Notes: generated by a model from the letters alone, not told the origin. Counted from the first letter of the stretch, positions 8,504-20,727 are shown. The stretch: 64,000 nucleotides of DNA from Pseudonocardia acidicola (GCF_012911935.1 NZ_JAAXLA010000017.1:1-64000); one strand, 5' to 3'. Translations and numbers: made by a program.

Positions 8504-8866
8504 ATGACCGCTGAAGCCGCCCCTCAGGACACGTTGAACAGCGTCGCGCAGGGTGACGCGCCCGTGCTCGAGCGCCTCATCTCGATGAACCTCGACTCGC
8601 TGAAGGACTCGGGTCTCGATGCGAGGACGTACTTCCTGACCCGGCTGGCTGCGCTCGTCGCCATGGACGCTGCACCGGTGTCGTACCTGATCAACCTCGG
8701 GCTCGCCGCCGACGCCGGGGTGACCATCGAGGAGGCGCAGGGGACGCTCGTCGCCATCGCGCCGGTCGTCGGCAGCGCGCGGGTGGCGTCGGCCGCGGGC
8801 AAGATCCTGCGGGCGTTCGGCCTGGCGGTGGCAGCCACAGAAGCAGCAGCCGAGGAAGAGGCCTGA
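8504..8866 (+). CDS. Carboxymuconolactone-decarboxylase-like (AhpD-fold) small protein
   Basis: 120-aa helical protein. The central region DARTYFLTRLAALVAMD followed by an Ala-rich helix and a GVTIEEAQGTLVAIAPVVGS segment fits the CMD/AhpD fold. The redox CxxC of AhpD and the catalytic His of true decarboxylases are absent, so enzyme activity is doubtful. A gaggagaag site precedes the ATG. It is followed after 13 bases by a lipoprotein gene; together they form a small plus-strand unit. Confidence 0.7.
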   Translation: MTAEAAPQDTLNSVAQGDAPVLERLISMNLDSLKDSGLDARTYFLTRLAALVAMDAAPVSYLINLGLAADAGVTIEEAQGTLVAIAPVVGSARVASAAGKILRAFGLAVAATEAAAEEEA

Positions 8867-8879
8867 GACGGGAGGCGCG

Positions 8880-9431
8880 ATGCCGCACGCCGGCGGCGAT
8901 GTCGAGCCCGGGCTCGGCCGCCGCGCCCTCGCGCACCTGATCGTGGCGGGGGCGCTCGGGTGCGCCGCCATCGCGGGGTGCGGGACCTCACCGGCGCCCT
9001 CGGCGGGGCCGGCGACGATCACCCCGACGGCGGCCGTCCCGGCGCCGGCCACCTCCACGGCATACTCCGCGGCGCTGTGCTCGGCGGCGGCACAGTTCCA
9101 GACCGCGGCCAATGCCATCGTGACCCTCGACGCCACCAAGGTGGGGACCGACGGCGTCAAGGCGGCCCTGCAGAACCTGCAGACCGCCGGGCGCAACCTG
9201 GTGGCCGCAGCCAAGGACCAGTTCGGTCCGCAGGTCGCCGGCGTCGAGCAATCGCTCGCGTCACTGCAGACAACGATCGCCGGGCTCAGCGATCAGCCCA
9301 GCCTGTCGGCCAAGCTCGGCGCACTCATCAGCTCGGTCAGCGATGTCGAGCAGGCCGCCGAGCCGATCGTGGCCAGTGTGCGAACGGGCTGCACCGGGGT
9401 GCCGGTGGTCGAGACGCCTCCGGCGTCCTGA
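8880..9431 (+). CDS. Putative secreted lipoprotein
   Basis: 183-aa protein with a basic N-terminus, a hydrophobic stretch (LAHLIVAGALGCAAIAGC) and a lipobox AIAGC at about residues 32-36. Processing would therefore leave a lipid-modified Cys and a Thr/Ala/Pro-rich linker. The mature part is Ala/Gln-rich and helical, with two Cys near 61 and 174 that could pair. No domain recognised. gggagg precedes the ATG. Confidence 0.75.
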   Translation: MPHAGGDVEPGLGRRALAHLIVAGALGCAAIAGCGTSPAPSAGPATITPTAAVPAPATSTAYSAALCSAAAQFQTAANAIVTLDATKVGTDGVKAALQNLQTAGRNLVAAAKDQFGPQVAGVEQSLASLQTTIAGLSDQPSLSAKLGALISSVSDVEQAAEPIVASVRTGCTGVPVVETPPAS

Positions 9432-9577
9432 GCGTTCGATCCCGACGCTGCCCGGCGGACCCACGTGCTGCGCATGAGCAGTGGACGCCGGGGTACCCGA
9501 GCCCGCGGCCGGGGTGCCCGGCGAGAAGTTCTCGAGGCTCGTGGGCCCGCCCGGGCCGCCGAAGGGAGGAACGTCTG

Positions 9578-10207
9578 ATGCTTCCGCGCATCGACCGGCT
9601 CGTCACCTCCGGCACGGTCACGATCAACGACGAACCGCAGACCGTCGAGAACAACGTGTGGCTGCTCGGCGACGACACCGACGTCCTGGTCATCGACGCG
9701 GGCCACGACGCGGAGGCGATCCGGGAGGCCATCGGCGACCGTCGCCTGTTCGGGATCGCCTGCACGCACGGCCACCGCAACCACGTCGACCAGGCGCCGG
9801 CGGTGGCCGATTCCGTGGGCGGCCCGACCTTGCTCAACGCCGCCGACCAGCCGATCTGGGACGAGATCCACCCGAACCACGGACCCGACGGCGAACTGCC
9901 CCACGACGAGATCCTGCGGGTGGCCCACGTCGAGGTGCGGGTGCTGCACACGCCGGGGCACTCCCCCGGCTCCGTGTGTCTCTATGTGCCCGCGCTGCGG
10001 ACCGTGTTCACCGGCGACACCCTGTTCAAGGGCGGCATCGGCCGGACCGACCTGCGGCTGAGCCACTTCCCGACGATCATCAACTCGCTGCGCGAACGCG
10101 TCCTGGCGCTGCCCCCGCAGACGCGGGTACTGCCGGGGCACGGTGACGAGACCACGGTCGCCGACGAGATCGACAACGTCGAGCTCTGGGCCGCTCGCGG
10201 TTCCTGA
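9578..10207 (+). CDS. MBL-fold metallo-hydrolase (glyoxalase II-like)
   Basis: 209-aa metallo-beta-lactamase-fold hydrolase. Motifs: THGHRNHVD (about 67), HTPGHSPGS (about 126), FTGDTLFKGGIGRTD (about 144) and LPGHGDET (about 188). The family's HxHxDH second-zinc Asp appears as Asn here (HGHRNH), which may alter the metal site. Actinobacterial homologues are often mycothiol-conjugate or S-acyl hydrolases; that role is inference. The start is set by a strong gggagga site 7 bases before the ATG. A hairpin overlaps its end. Confidence 0.88.
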   Translation: MLPRIDRLVTSGTVTINDEPQTVENNVWLLGDDTDVLVIDAGHDAEAIREAIGDRRLFGIACTHGHRNHVDQAPAVADSVGGPTLLNAADQPIWDEIHPNHGPDGELPHDEILRVAHVEVRVLHTPGHSPGSVCLYVPALRTVFTGDTLFKGGIGRTDLRLSHFPTIINSLRERVLALPPQTRVLPGHGDETTVADEIDNVELWAARGS

Positions 10208-10228
10208 CGCCGTTCAGGGCGTCGGGAA
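10201..10228. terminator. Bidirectional hairpin terminator
   Basis: ttcctgacgcc pairs with ggcgtcgggaa (one G-T pair in 11) around a 6-base loop. It spans the stop codons of the convergent metallo-hydrolase and polysaccharide deacetylase genes. Confidence 0.6.
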
Positions 10229-10939
10229 GGCGAACCCGTAGCCCTGTGCGGTCAGCCAGGGCAGCAGCTGTCCCAACGCCGCGACCGTCTGGTCGCGGGG
10301 CCCGCCGCCGTCATGCATCAGGATGATCGAGCCGGGTCGAACGTGCTGCTCGACGCGCGTCACGATCGCCGACATGCCCGGGCGCCGCCAGTCCTGGGGG
10401 TCGACCGACCAGCCCAGCGGCTGCAGTCCGTTCCGGGCGGCGGCGGCCTGCAGGGTCGGCGTCCAGTTGCCGCCCGGCGCCCGGAAGTACCGCACCGTGA
10501 TCCCCGGGAGCCGTTGCCCCACGTCGGTGATCTCGGCGGTCATCCGGCTCACCGGGCGGGTGCCGAGCTGCAGGTCGTGGGTGCGGCTGTGGCTGCAGAT
10601 CCGCATCCCGGCCGCGGCGACCCGGCGGGCCAGAGCGAGGTTCGCCTGCACCTGCGTGCCGATCATGCAGAACGTCCCCACCGCGTCGTAGCGGGCCAGC
10701 AGGGTGAGCACCATCGGGGTAGAGGTGGGATCGGGGCCGTCGTCGAAGGTGAGCGCCACCCGTCGCCCGTCGCCCTGGACGGTGGTCAGGACCGTCGCCT
10801 GCACCGCCGACTGCCCGACCGAGGGCTGGGCGGATGCGGCCTCCGCCGGCTCCGGGGCGACGAACCAGGCGATCAGGACCACCGCCGGCCCGGCGATCAG
10901 GGCGAGCACGATCCGGTGGCGGCTCTCTGTACCGAGCAC
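10214..10939 (-). CDS. Polysaccharide deacetylase (NodB domain), exported
   Basis: 241-aa carbohydrate esterase 4 family protein. An N-terminal hydrophobic segment (IVLALIAGPAVVLIAWFVA) acts as signal or anchor. The NodB motifs are complete: TFDDGPDPT, HSRTH metal triad histidines, FRAPGGNWT, and IILMHDGGG at the end. It should remove N-acetyl groups from peptidoglycan or another GlcNAc polymer outside the cell. The start was set at a GTG with GGAGG 5 bases upstream (cctcc at 10945-10949), not at the ATG 111 bases further out. Confidence 0.88.
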   Translation of the reverse strand: MLGTESRHRIVLALIAGPAVVLIAWFVAPEPAEAASAQPSVGQSAVQATVLTTVQGDGRRVALTFDDGPDPTSTPMVLTLLARYDAVGTFCMIGTQVQANLALARRVAAAGMRICSHSRTHDLQLGTRPVSRMTAEITDVGQRLPGITVRYFRAPGGNWTPTLQAAAARNGLQPLGWSVDPQDWRRPGMSAIVTRVEQHVRPGSIILMHDGGGPRDQTVAALGQLLPWLTAQGYGFAFPTP

Positions 10940-11073
10940 GGCATCCTCCGTGACTGTGAGGCACTGAGAGTTCCGGTCCCTGTAGATAGGGCAGCGGGTG
11001 ACACACCCGTTGACGTGCGGTGACGCGAATGCTACGAAGCGCCGCATCATTCGCTCGGCCCCATGGAGTTCCG

Positions 11074-12417
11074 ATGCGCGACACCGAGACCGTGCAGCAG
11101 GCCCCCAGTGACCTCACCGCCCCGCTCGCCGTGCCGGATCACCTCACCGGCTTCGGTAACCACCACGTCACCGAGGCCGTCGCCGGCGCCCTCCCGGTCG
11201 GCCGCAACTCCCCGCAGCGCGCCCCGCTCGGCCTCTACGCCGAGCAGATCAGCGGCACCGCCTTCACCCGGCCGCGCGCGGCCAACGCCCGTACCTGGGT
11301 CTACCGGATCCGGCCGTCCGCGGCGCACCCGCCGTTCCACCGGATCGACAACGGGCTGCTGCGCACCGCGCCGTTCACCGAGGTCGAGCCGGACCCGAAC
11401 CGGCTGCGCTGGAACGCGGTGCCGATCCCGGCTGAGCCGACCGACTTCCTCGACGGCCTGTTCACCGTGGCCGGCAACGGCGACGTCATGACCCACGCCG
11501 GCATCGGCGTGCACTGGTACCGCGCCAACCGGTCGATGGCCGACCGCTACGTCGTCGACGCCGACGGCGAGCTGCTGATCGTGCCCCAGCAGGGCCGGAT
11601 CCTGCTGCACACCGAGCTCGGCCGCCTCGCGGTGGCGCCGACCGAGATCGCGGTGGTCCCGCGGGGCATCCGGTTCCGGGTGGAGCTGCTCGACGACGCC
11701 GCGCGCGGCTACGTCTGCGAGAACTACGGCGCCCCGTTCACGCTGCCCGAGCGCGGCCCGATCGGCGCCAACGGGCTGGCGAACGAGCGCGACTTCCGCT
11801 ACCCGGTGGCCGCCTACGAGGACCGCGAGGAGCCGGTGCAGGTCGTGCAGAAGTTCGGCGGCAACCTGTGGGCCGCCGACTACGACCACTCACCGCTCGA
11901 CGTCGTCGCCTGGCACGGCAGCTACGCCCCCTACGCATACGACCTGACCAGGTTCATGGCCATCGGCACGATCAGCTTCGACCACCCCGACCCGTCGATC
12001 TTCACGGTGCTGACGTCACCGACCGACACCCCCGGCCTCGCGAACGCCGATTTCGTGATCTTCCCGCCGCGCTGGCTGGTCGGCGAGGACACGTTCCGCC
12101 CGCCGTGGTTCCACCGCAACATCATGAGCGAGTTCATGGGCCTGGTCCACGGCGTCTACGACGCCAAGGCCGAGGGCTTCGTGCCCGGCGGGGCGAGCCT
12201 GCACAACACGTTCGCCGCGCACGGCCCCGACGCCGAGACCTACGCGCGGGCGAGCACGGCCGAGCTCGTCCCGCAGAAGGTCGGCGACACGCTCGCGTTC
12301 ATGTTCGAGAGCCGCTGGACGATCGTGCCCACCGCGGCCGCCCTCGCCGCGCCGCACCGGCAGCACGGTTACGACGCCGTGTGGGCCGGACTGCGCCGGG
12401 AGTTCCGGACGCCGTGA
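11074..12417 (+). CDS. hmgA: Homogentisate 1,2-dioxygenase
   Basis: Fe(II) ring-cleaving enzyme of tyrosine/phenylalanine catabolism that converts homogentisate to maleylacetoacetate; 447 aa, normal length. The opening [15 protein letters not shown] and [11 protein letters not shown] match the family. The iron ligands are in the expected places: His in WFHRN (about 348), Glu in MSEFMG (about 354), and His in AAHGPDAE (about 384). Start at MRDTETVQQ with ggag 6 bases upstream. The usual partners (maleylacetoacetate isomerase, fumarylacetoacetase) are not adjacent. A second, divergent homologue lies at 34147. Confidence 0.95.
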   Translation: MRDTETVQQAPSDLTAPLAVPDHLTGFGNHHVTEAVAGALPVGRNSPQRAPLGLYAEQISGTAFTRPRAANARTWVYRIRPSAAHPPFHRIDNGLLRTAPFTEVEPDPNRLRWNAVPIPAEPTDFLDGLFTVAGNGDVMTHAGIGVHWYRANRSMADRYVVDADGELLIVPQQGRILLHTELGRLAVAPTEIAVVPRGIRFRVELLDDAARGYVCENYGAPFTLPERGPIGANGLANERDFRYPVAAYEDREEPVQVVQKFGGNLWAADYDHSPLDVVAWHGSYAPYAYDLTRFMAIGTISFDHPDPSIFTVLTSPTDTPGLANADFVIFPPRWLVGEDTFRPPWFHRNIMSEFMGLVHGVYDAKAEGFVPGGASLHNTFAAHGPDAETYARASTAELVPQKVGDTLAFMFESRWTIVPTAAALAAPHRQHGYDAVWAGLRREFRTP

Positions 12418-12418
12418 C

Positions 12419-12604
12419 CGCCTCCGCTGCGCTACGCCGGCCGGATCGACGCCGCAGCCGGCCGGGCTGCTGGGCGCGGACCCGGCCGATCCGGTCCTGC
12501 TGTCCACCAGCCTGGTCTTCGACGCCGGCGACGTCGTCGACACCGCATTGATCTACTACCGCGGCGACCGGTTCCGGTTCACCGTGAGCGTCGATCTGTC
12601 CTGA
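12419..12604 (+). pseudogene. Remnant of a GntR/UTRA-domain regulator (C-terminal end only)
   Basis: Directly after hmgA one frame reads PAGLLGADPADPVLLSTS, then VFDAGDVVDTALIYYRGDRF and RFTVSVDLS before a stop. This fits the last strands of a UTRA ligand-binding domain (an asp-pro turn, a 'visible extra gene' strand, YRGDRFRFTV). There is no start codon and no helix-turn-helix in the 185 bases available, so this is a decayed 3' end. Alternatively it is chance; no search was possible. Confidence 0.45.
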
Positions 12605-12709
12605 ACGCCGGTCGGCCGGCGCGGAATAGGCCGGAGGACGGTGGCCGCCGCCGGCGACCCCGACGATGCTGGACCGGCAGGGGACCTTGCCGAGGGGGGA
12701 TCACAGGCG

Positions 12710-15859
<3,150 letters not shown>

Positions 15860-15933
15860 GCGAACGCCCCGTCCCTAGCGTCGTGGCCCGGATGCAGCTC
15901 CTCAGTGGAGCCACCGGAAGGAGACGGAGCGCC

Positions 15934-17355
15934 ATGACCGCGACAACCGCGCCGACCACGACCGAGAACCGCTCGACACCCCCCTACGCCGAGCTTGCGG
16001 CCGTCCTGCGCGGGCCGATGATCAGCCCCGGGGACCCGGCGTACGACGAGGCCCGCGCCGTCTACAACGCCATGATCGACAGGAGCCCGGCGGCGATCGC
16101 CCGATGTGTCGATGCCGCCGATGTCATCGCCTGCGTACGGTTCGCCCGGCAGCACGGGGTCGACCTCGCGGTGCGCGGTGGCGGGCACAACGCCGGCGGC
16201 CTGGGTGTCTGGAACGACGCCCTGGTCATCGATCTGTCCCCGATGCGCAGCACCACCGTCGACCCGGCGGCGCGCACCGTACGGGTTGACGGCGGCTGCA
16301 CGTGGGGCGACGTCGACCACGCGACGGCGGCGTTCGGAATGGCCACCCCGTCCGGCTTCATCAGCTCCACCGGGGTCGGTGGGCTCACCCTCGGCGGCGG
16401 CATCGGTTACCTGGCCCGGCGCTTCGGGCTCACCGTGGACAACCTGCTCTCGGCGGATGTGGTGCTGGCCGACGGCACGCTGGTGACCGCCAGCAGCGAG
16501 TCGCATCCCGACCTGTTCTGGGCGTTGCGCGGCGGGAACGGGAACTTCGGTGTCGTCACCTCGTTCCGCTTCGCCTGCCATGACATCGGTGAGCACGGCG
16601 CCGTCATCGGCGGACCGGTGCTGTACGACCTCGCCGATACCGAGACGGTGATGCGGTGGTACCGCGACCTGCTGCCGTCGCTGCCGGAGGAGCTCAACGG
16701 CTGGATCGCGCTGCTCACCATCCCGCCCGCGCCGCCGTTCCCCGAACAGCTGTGGGGCCGCAGGTCCTGCGGCATCGTCTGGTGCTACACCGGTCCCCAC
16801 GACAAGGCCGCCGAGGTGCTGGCTCCCGTCCGCGAGTTCGGCTCGCCGCTGCTGGACGGGCTGCACGAGGTGCCCTTCACGGTGCTGCAGAGCGCCTTCG
16901 ACGCGCTCTACCCGCCAGGTCTGCAGTGGTACTGGCGGGCGGACTTCTTCCAGGACATCTCCGACCGGGCGATCGAGGTGCATCGCAAGTACGGCGAGCA
17001 GTTGCCGACCGGCCACTCGACGATGCACCTGTACCCCATCGACGGGGCTGCCGCGCGGGTGTCCGATGAGGCAACCCCGTTCGCCTACCGCAACGGCGGC
17101 TGGGCCGGAGTGATCGTCGGTGTCGATCCCGACCCGGCGAACGCCGGCCTCATCACCGAGTGGACCAAGCGGTACTGGGAGGAGCTGCATCCCGAGTCGG
17201 CCGGCGGCGCCTACGTCAACTTCATGATGGAGGAAGGACCGGACCGCGTCCGCGCCGCGTACCTCGGCAACTACGACCGCCTCGCCCGGGTCAAGGAGCG
17301 GTACGACCCGGAGAACCTCTTCCACATCAACCAGAACATCCCGCCGGCCCGGTGA
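15934..17355 (+). CDS. FAD-binding oxidoreductase, berberine-bridge (BBE) type
   Basis: 473-aa flavoprotein of the PCMH/BBE family. The RGGGHN motif (about 82) holds the His that normally binds FAD covalently. The second loop reads STGVGGLTLGGGIGYL, without the extra Cys, so a single covalent bond is expected. The BBE C-terminus is clear: AYVNFM and, at the end, PENLFHINQNIPP. Relatives oxidise sugars, polyketides or alkaloids with oxygen. No signal peptide. The start has ggaagga upstream. It follows the BTAD-AAA regulator on the same strand, so induction by that protein is plausible. Confidence 0.9.
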   Translation: MTATTAPTTTENRSTPPYAELAAVLRGPMISPGDPAYDEARAVYNAMIDRSPAAIARCVDAADVIACVRFARQHGVDLAVRGGGHNAGGLGVWNDALVIDLSPMRSTTVDPAARTVRVDGGCTWGDVDHATAAFGMATPSGFISSTGVGGLTLGGGIGYLARRFGLTVDNLLSADVVLADGTLVTASSESHPDLFWALRGGNGNFGVVTSFRFACHDIGEHGAVIGGPVLYDLADTETVMRWYRDLLPSLPEELNGWIALLTIPPAPPFPEQLWGRRSCGIVWCYTGPHDKAAEVLAPVREFGSPLLDGLHEVPFTVLQSAFDALYPPGLQWYWRADFFQDISDRAIEVHRKYGEQLPTGHSTMHLYPIDGAAARVSDEATPFAYRNGGWAGVIVGVDPDPANAGLITEWTKRYWEELHPESAGGAYVNFMMEEGPDRVRAAYLGNYDRLARVKERYDPENLFHINQNIPPAR

Positions 17356-17709
17356 TCAGGAGTTGAACGGAACCCGACGGTCACCCCGTAGAACCCGAGC
17401 CAACGCCGGGCCGGTTCGGCTCGCCGGCCGAGGCTCTTCCCCGGCTCCGGGAAGAAGTTGTTCGACCGGTGGAACGCCAACGAGCCAGATTTAACGGAGA
17501 GCGACGGCAGAACGGCCAAATGCCACCCGGGGGACGAAGCTATAGAAAGGTTTCTATAATTCGTTCTCGTCGGCGACGATTCCCATGGGCGCCGAATGGC
17601 GGGAGGACATCGATGAATCGTCACGGCCGGGTGGGCGGGCGGCATGGACGAAAAGGTGCGCGCCGGCGACCGCGCCGGGGGTGTGGCGCGGTCACCGGCC
17701 GCGTGTCGG
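17356..17709. other. Convergent intergenic region, no gene
   Basis: 354 bases between the FAD oxidase and the Amt-like gene, which converge. It holds a terminator-like hairpin at 17436-17454 (cttccccgg / ccgggaag) and an AT-rich patch with an 18-base perfect palindrome at 17541-17558. No frame has convincing codon bias. Confidence 0.6.
17541..17558. promoter_or_regulatory. 18-bp palindrome (tatagaaa-gg-tttctata)
   Basis: Perfect inverted repeat of 8 bases around a 2-base centre in an otherwise GC-rich region. Size and symmetry suit a dimeric repressor site, but both neighbouring genes point toward it, so no target promoter is evident. Confidence 0.4.
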
Positions 17710-19164
17710 TCAGGCGTTCGCGACGTCGAGGCCCTCGGTGCGGGTCCCGTTCACCGCGCCTGCCACCGGCGCGGATTCGTGCAGCGGGTTGTCGGCGTAC
17801 GGCGGGGGCGGCGAGTTCCAGTAGGTCTCGTCGAGCCCGCGGATCTCGTCGGCCTCGGTGACGCGCAGGCCGATGGTCTTCTCCAGGCCCAGGATCACCA
17901 GCAGCCCGCTGACTCCGGCGACGGCCACGATGACCACGACGCCGATCGCCTGCCAGCCGAGGTTGATCGTCGCGTGCTGCGGTGCGTAGGCGCCCGTCAG
18001 GTCGAAGTACCCACCGGTCTTGTCGCCCCACCCGACGATGCCGGCGACCAGCGCCGAGTAGATGCCGCCGCCGAGCGCCAGCGGAACGATCTTCTTGTCG
18101 TCGATGCCGAAGCGGACCAGGAGCCGGTAGGTGCCCCAGACCACGAACGACGCGACGAACGAGACGATCAGGATCTGCCACGGCTTGCCGATGTCCAGTG
18201 ACGCGCCGGCCCCGATGTAGCCCGCTGCCACGCCGATCAGCGCCATGAGCGGGTTCCGCGTGCGGTAGGCGATGATCGCGCCGCCCAGTCCGCCGCCGAC
18301 GTAGGACATGAAGATGTTGAGTGTGACGATCCCGAATCCGCTCGTGGTCATCGAGATCCCGAGGTAACCCGTACCGGGGACGATGTACCCGCAGCCGAGG
18401 AAGGCGAACGGCGCCGCGAACATCAGCACGGTGACTCCGAAAGCGCTCCAGCCCAGGTTCTGCGGGACCGGGCCGGTGGTCGTGGGGTGTGCCGAGAAGG
18501 TTCCGAGCCGCGGTCCGGCCCGCCAGGCGAGGATGAGCGCCCACACACCGACCACGATGTAGAGCGAGTAGGTGCCGATGTAGTCGTGCACGCCGCGGTT
18601 GGTCAGCGGGCTCGCCGAGCCCCAGGTCAGGTACAGTGCGATCGGCACGACGAGCCCGCCCGCCACGGCCGCGACGATGTACATCGGGACCGCCTTGACG
18701 CGCTCGAGGCCCGCCGAGTGCAGCAGTGCTCCGGCCACCGCGCCGTAGGCCATGAAGAAGGCCATGAACACCTGGAACACGTCGGCCTGCGGGGAGACGC
18801 TCGGGTCCAGCTGCTGGGAGAAGTGCGTGACGTCGGGGCCGAACAGCCACCAGTCCGAGAGCGCCTGGGTGATCGGATGCGGGACGGCCAGCGCCTGGTA
18901 GTACTGGATCTCCCAGATCGCGTAGCCGATGACCGAGAGCGCACCACCGGCGAGCAGCGCGCAGACGAGTTTCTGCAGCCACGTGTCGAGCATGTTCTTG
19001 CGCCGTACCAGGCCGGCGTCGATGAGGCCGACCGCCCCGACGACGAATAGCAGGCAGACCGTCGCCACGGCGTAGAAGATGTCCTGCAGATAGGACTCTT
19101 CGGACACCTGGTCCTTGAATATGTCCGTAACGGACAAACCTGACGAGATCAGGACTGAATGCAC
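17710..19164 (-). CDS. Divergent Amt-family ammonium-transporter-like protein
   Basis: 484-aa membrane protein with 11-12 hydrophobic segments. Amt hallmarks are kept: AGLVRRKNMLD in the first helices, the structural Asp at the start of helix 5 (DYIGTYSLYI), and the cytoplasmic end GLRVTEADEIRGLDETYW. The two pore histidines are missing: the first (VHI in AmtB) aligns with Tyr and the second (VHG in AmtB) with Leu (LALGGGI). Transport of ammonium by the twin-His mechanism is therefore doubtful. Start: GTG with GGAGGA 8 bases upstream, removing 29 spurious residues. No glnK follows. Confidence 0.82.
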   Translation of the reverse strand: MHSVLISSGLSVTDIFKDQVSEESYLQDIFYAVATVCLLFVVGAVGLIDAGLVRRKNMLDTWLQKLVCALLAGGALSVIGYAIWEIQYYQALAVPHPITQALSDWWLFGPDVTHFSQQLDPSVSPQADVFQVFMAFFMAYGAVAGALLHSAGLERVKAVPMYIVAAVAGGLVVPIALYLTWGSASPLTNRGVHDYIGTYSLYIVVGVWALILAWRAGPRLGTFSAHPTTTGPVPQNLGWSAFGVTVLMFAAPFAFLGCGYIVPGTGYLGISMTTSGFGIVTLNIFMSYVGGGLGGAIIAYRTRNPLMALIGVAAGYIGAGASLDIGKPWQILIVSFVASFVVWGTYRLLVRFGIDDKKIVPLALGGGIYSALVAGIVGWGDKTGGYFDLTGAYAPQHATINLGWQAIGVVVIVAVAGVSGLLVILGLEKTIGLRVTEADEIRGLDETYWNSPPPPYADNPLHESAPVAGAVNGTRTEGLDVANA

Positions 19165-19712
19165 TGGCGTCTTCCTCCGTATGGTGGTTGGTCCGCTCGA
19201 GAGCGGAGGAGGTCGTGCACTAGAAAGCATTATGGTCGTGATCTGCGACACGCGCTGTCAAGGCCTGATCGGTACGAAGAAAGAAACGTTTATGTTTCGG
19301 GCGCGTGGCCGCTGCGCAATTCATCCGAGTTCGGGACCTTTGCCTTGTTCTCCCCGGCAGGCCACTGCCCGGACCTACCCCCGGGGCGGGAGCTGTTCAG
19401 CTTTGCCATCGCCGACGTGGGACGCGGCCGAGCCGTTGATCGACGTCCGCTGCCACCATCTGCGCAGCCGGCATCCCCACCGAGTTGCCCGGCTGGGCGC
19501 CCGAGGCGCTGCTTGGTACCGCCGGCCGGGCCGGGCATCCTGGTAACGGACGGGCCCGGGAGAGCAGCGCCCCGGCGATGTCGGTGTACGACGGCTCCGT
19601 GACCGCTGCGGATGCCGATCCACTTTCTGTCGAGAAACGCAGGTTCCGGGCGTAGCATCATTGCCGTCGCGAATTCCTCGAGTCGTCGGATCAACTGGGG
19701 TGACGCACTGTC
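19165..19712. other. Divergent intergenic region with an inverted repeat
   Basis: 548 bases between the Amt-like gene (minus) and the phosphatase gene (plus). It contains gaaac-gtttat-gtttc at 19283-19298 next to the palindrome aaacgttt. This loosely recalls GlnR half-sites, but the spacing and the first half-site do not fit the GlnR consensus. No coding frame is convincing. Confidence 0.5.
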
Positions 19713-20276
19713 ATGACACCGGATCTGTCCCTGTCGAACCTGTGGACGATCAGGCACGCCGAAACGGAGTCGAACCGGAAAAACGTGTTCATGGGCGGCC
19801 TCGACGTCCCCGCGACGGCGGCCGGGCTGAGGCAGGCCGCCGCGCTCGGCGGGAGCCTGCGGGGGCAGTTCGACCACGTGTTCTCGTCTCCGCTGGCCAG
19901 AGCGGCCGCGACGGCTGCGGCGCTGTTCCCCGGTGTACGGATCACCCACGATGATCGTCTGCGGGAGCGTGGCCTGGGAGTTTGGGAGGGTCTACCGAAG
20001 GCCGACGTCCGGCGCGAGCAGCCGTGGGCGTTCCCGAACGCGCACCTGGACGTGTGCTACACCCCACCCGGCGGCGAGGAGTTGGACAGTCTGCTCGCCC
20101 GGGTCGGGAGTTTCCTCGCCGACATCGCGCCGCTGGCGCGGACCTCGCGGGTGCTCGTGGTCTCGCACAACGGATGGATCCGGACGGCCCAGTACCTGTC
20201 CGCCGAAGCGAGTCTGGACGATTTCCACGCCTTTCCGGTTGCGCAGCTGGTGCCGACCCCGATGCGCATTCGGTGA
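19713..20276 (+). CDS. Histidine phosphatase family protein
   Basis: 187-aa member of the phosphoglycerate-mutase/acid-phosphatase superfamily. The catalytic His is in WTIRHAETESN (about 14, RHA instead of RHG). The second Arg is in SSPLARAAATA (about 60), the acidic residue in RERGLGVWEG (about 86), and the second catalytic His in VVSHNGWIR (about 152). It removes phosphate from a small molecule. It is convergent with a ComA-like operon whose predicted product is a phospho-sulfolactate, so it could supply the phosphatase step (inference). Confidence 0.88.
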   Translation: MTPDLSLSNLWTIRHAETESNRKNVFMGGLDVPATAAGLRQAAALGGSLRGQFDHVFSSPLARAAATAAALFPGVRITHDDRLRERGLGVWEGLPKADVRREQPWAFPNAHLDVCYTPPGGEELDSLLARVGSFLADIAPLARTSRVLVVSHNGWIRTAQYLSAEASLDDFHAFPVAQLVPTPMRIR

Positions 20277-20288
20277 GAGATGCCGAAC

Positions 20289-20313
20289 GGCCGCCGGTCG
20301 TTGACCGGCGGCC
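20289..20313. terminator. Strong bidirectional hairpin
   Basis: Perfect 11-bp stem ggccgccggtc / gaccggcggcc with a 3-base loop, centred between the convergent phosphatase and VOC genes. No T-run. Confidence 0.65.
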
Positions 20314-20328
20314 ACCCGGAACCGGGGG

Positions 20329-20727
20329 TCAGTACATCATCCGCGGATCGTCGTAGTACTTGAATTCGAGCAGATTGTTCGAGGGGTCGGAGAGCACGAA
20401 GGTCTCGTGCTCCTCGGCGCGGCCGGCGAAGCGGTGGAAGGGCTCGGCGAAGAACGTCAGTCCGCGGGTGCGGGCCAGGCGCAGCAGCCGCTCCCAGTCC
20501 TCACGGTGCCGGAAGGTCACCCCGAAGTGCCGCGGGTAGAGCTCGGGGGCCTCGTCCACCCGGTCGGACAGATGGCACACGACCTGATCGCCGAAGAAGT
20601 CCAGCGTGATGCGGTCGTCGTAGCGGCGGGCCAGCTTGCAGCCGAGGCCGGTGACGTAGAACTCCTGCGCCTCGTCGAGGTCTGCAGCGGGGATGGCCAT
20701 GTGGAACACGTCGTCGGAGGAGCGCAT
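20329..20727 (-). CDS. VOC superfamily (glyoxalase/bleomycin-resistance fold) protein
   Basis: 132-aa protein with the paired bab-bbb VOC fold. Potential metal ligands: His in FHMAIPAADL (about 9), His in PRHFGVTF (about 67), and Glu in NNLLEFKYY near the end. Members include lyases, isomerases and dioxygenases, so the reaction is open. The ATG overlaps the stop of the upstream ComA-like gene by one base, making this the last gene of a tightly coupled four-gene operon. A strong hairpin follows. Confidence 0.85.
   Translation of the reverse strand: MRSSDDVFHMAIPAADLDEAQEFYVTGLGCKLARRYDDRITLDFFGDQVVCHLSDRVDEAPELYPRHFGVTFRHREDWERLLRLARTRGLTFFAEPFHRFAGRAEEHETFVLSDPSNNLLEFKYYDDPRMMY

Noticed and set aside
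19271-19298. GlnR box upstream of the Amt-like gene
   Set aside because: Half-sites do not fit gTnAC-n6-GaAAC in sequence or spacing; only a plain inverted repeat can be supported.
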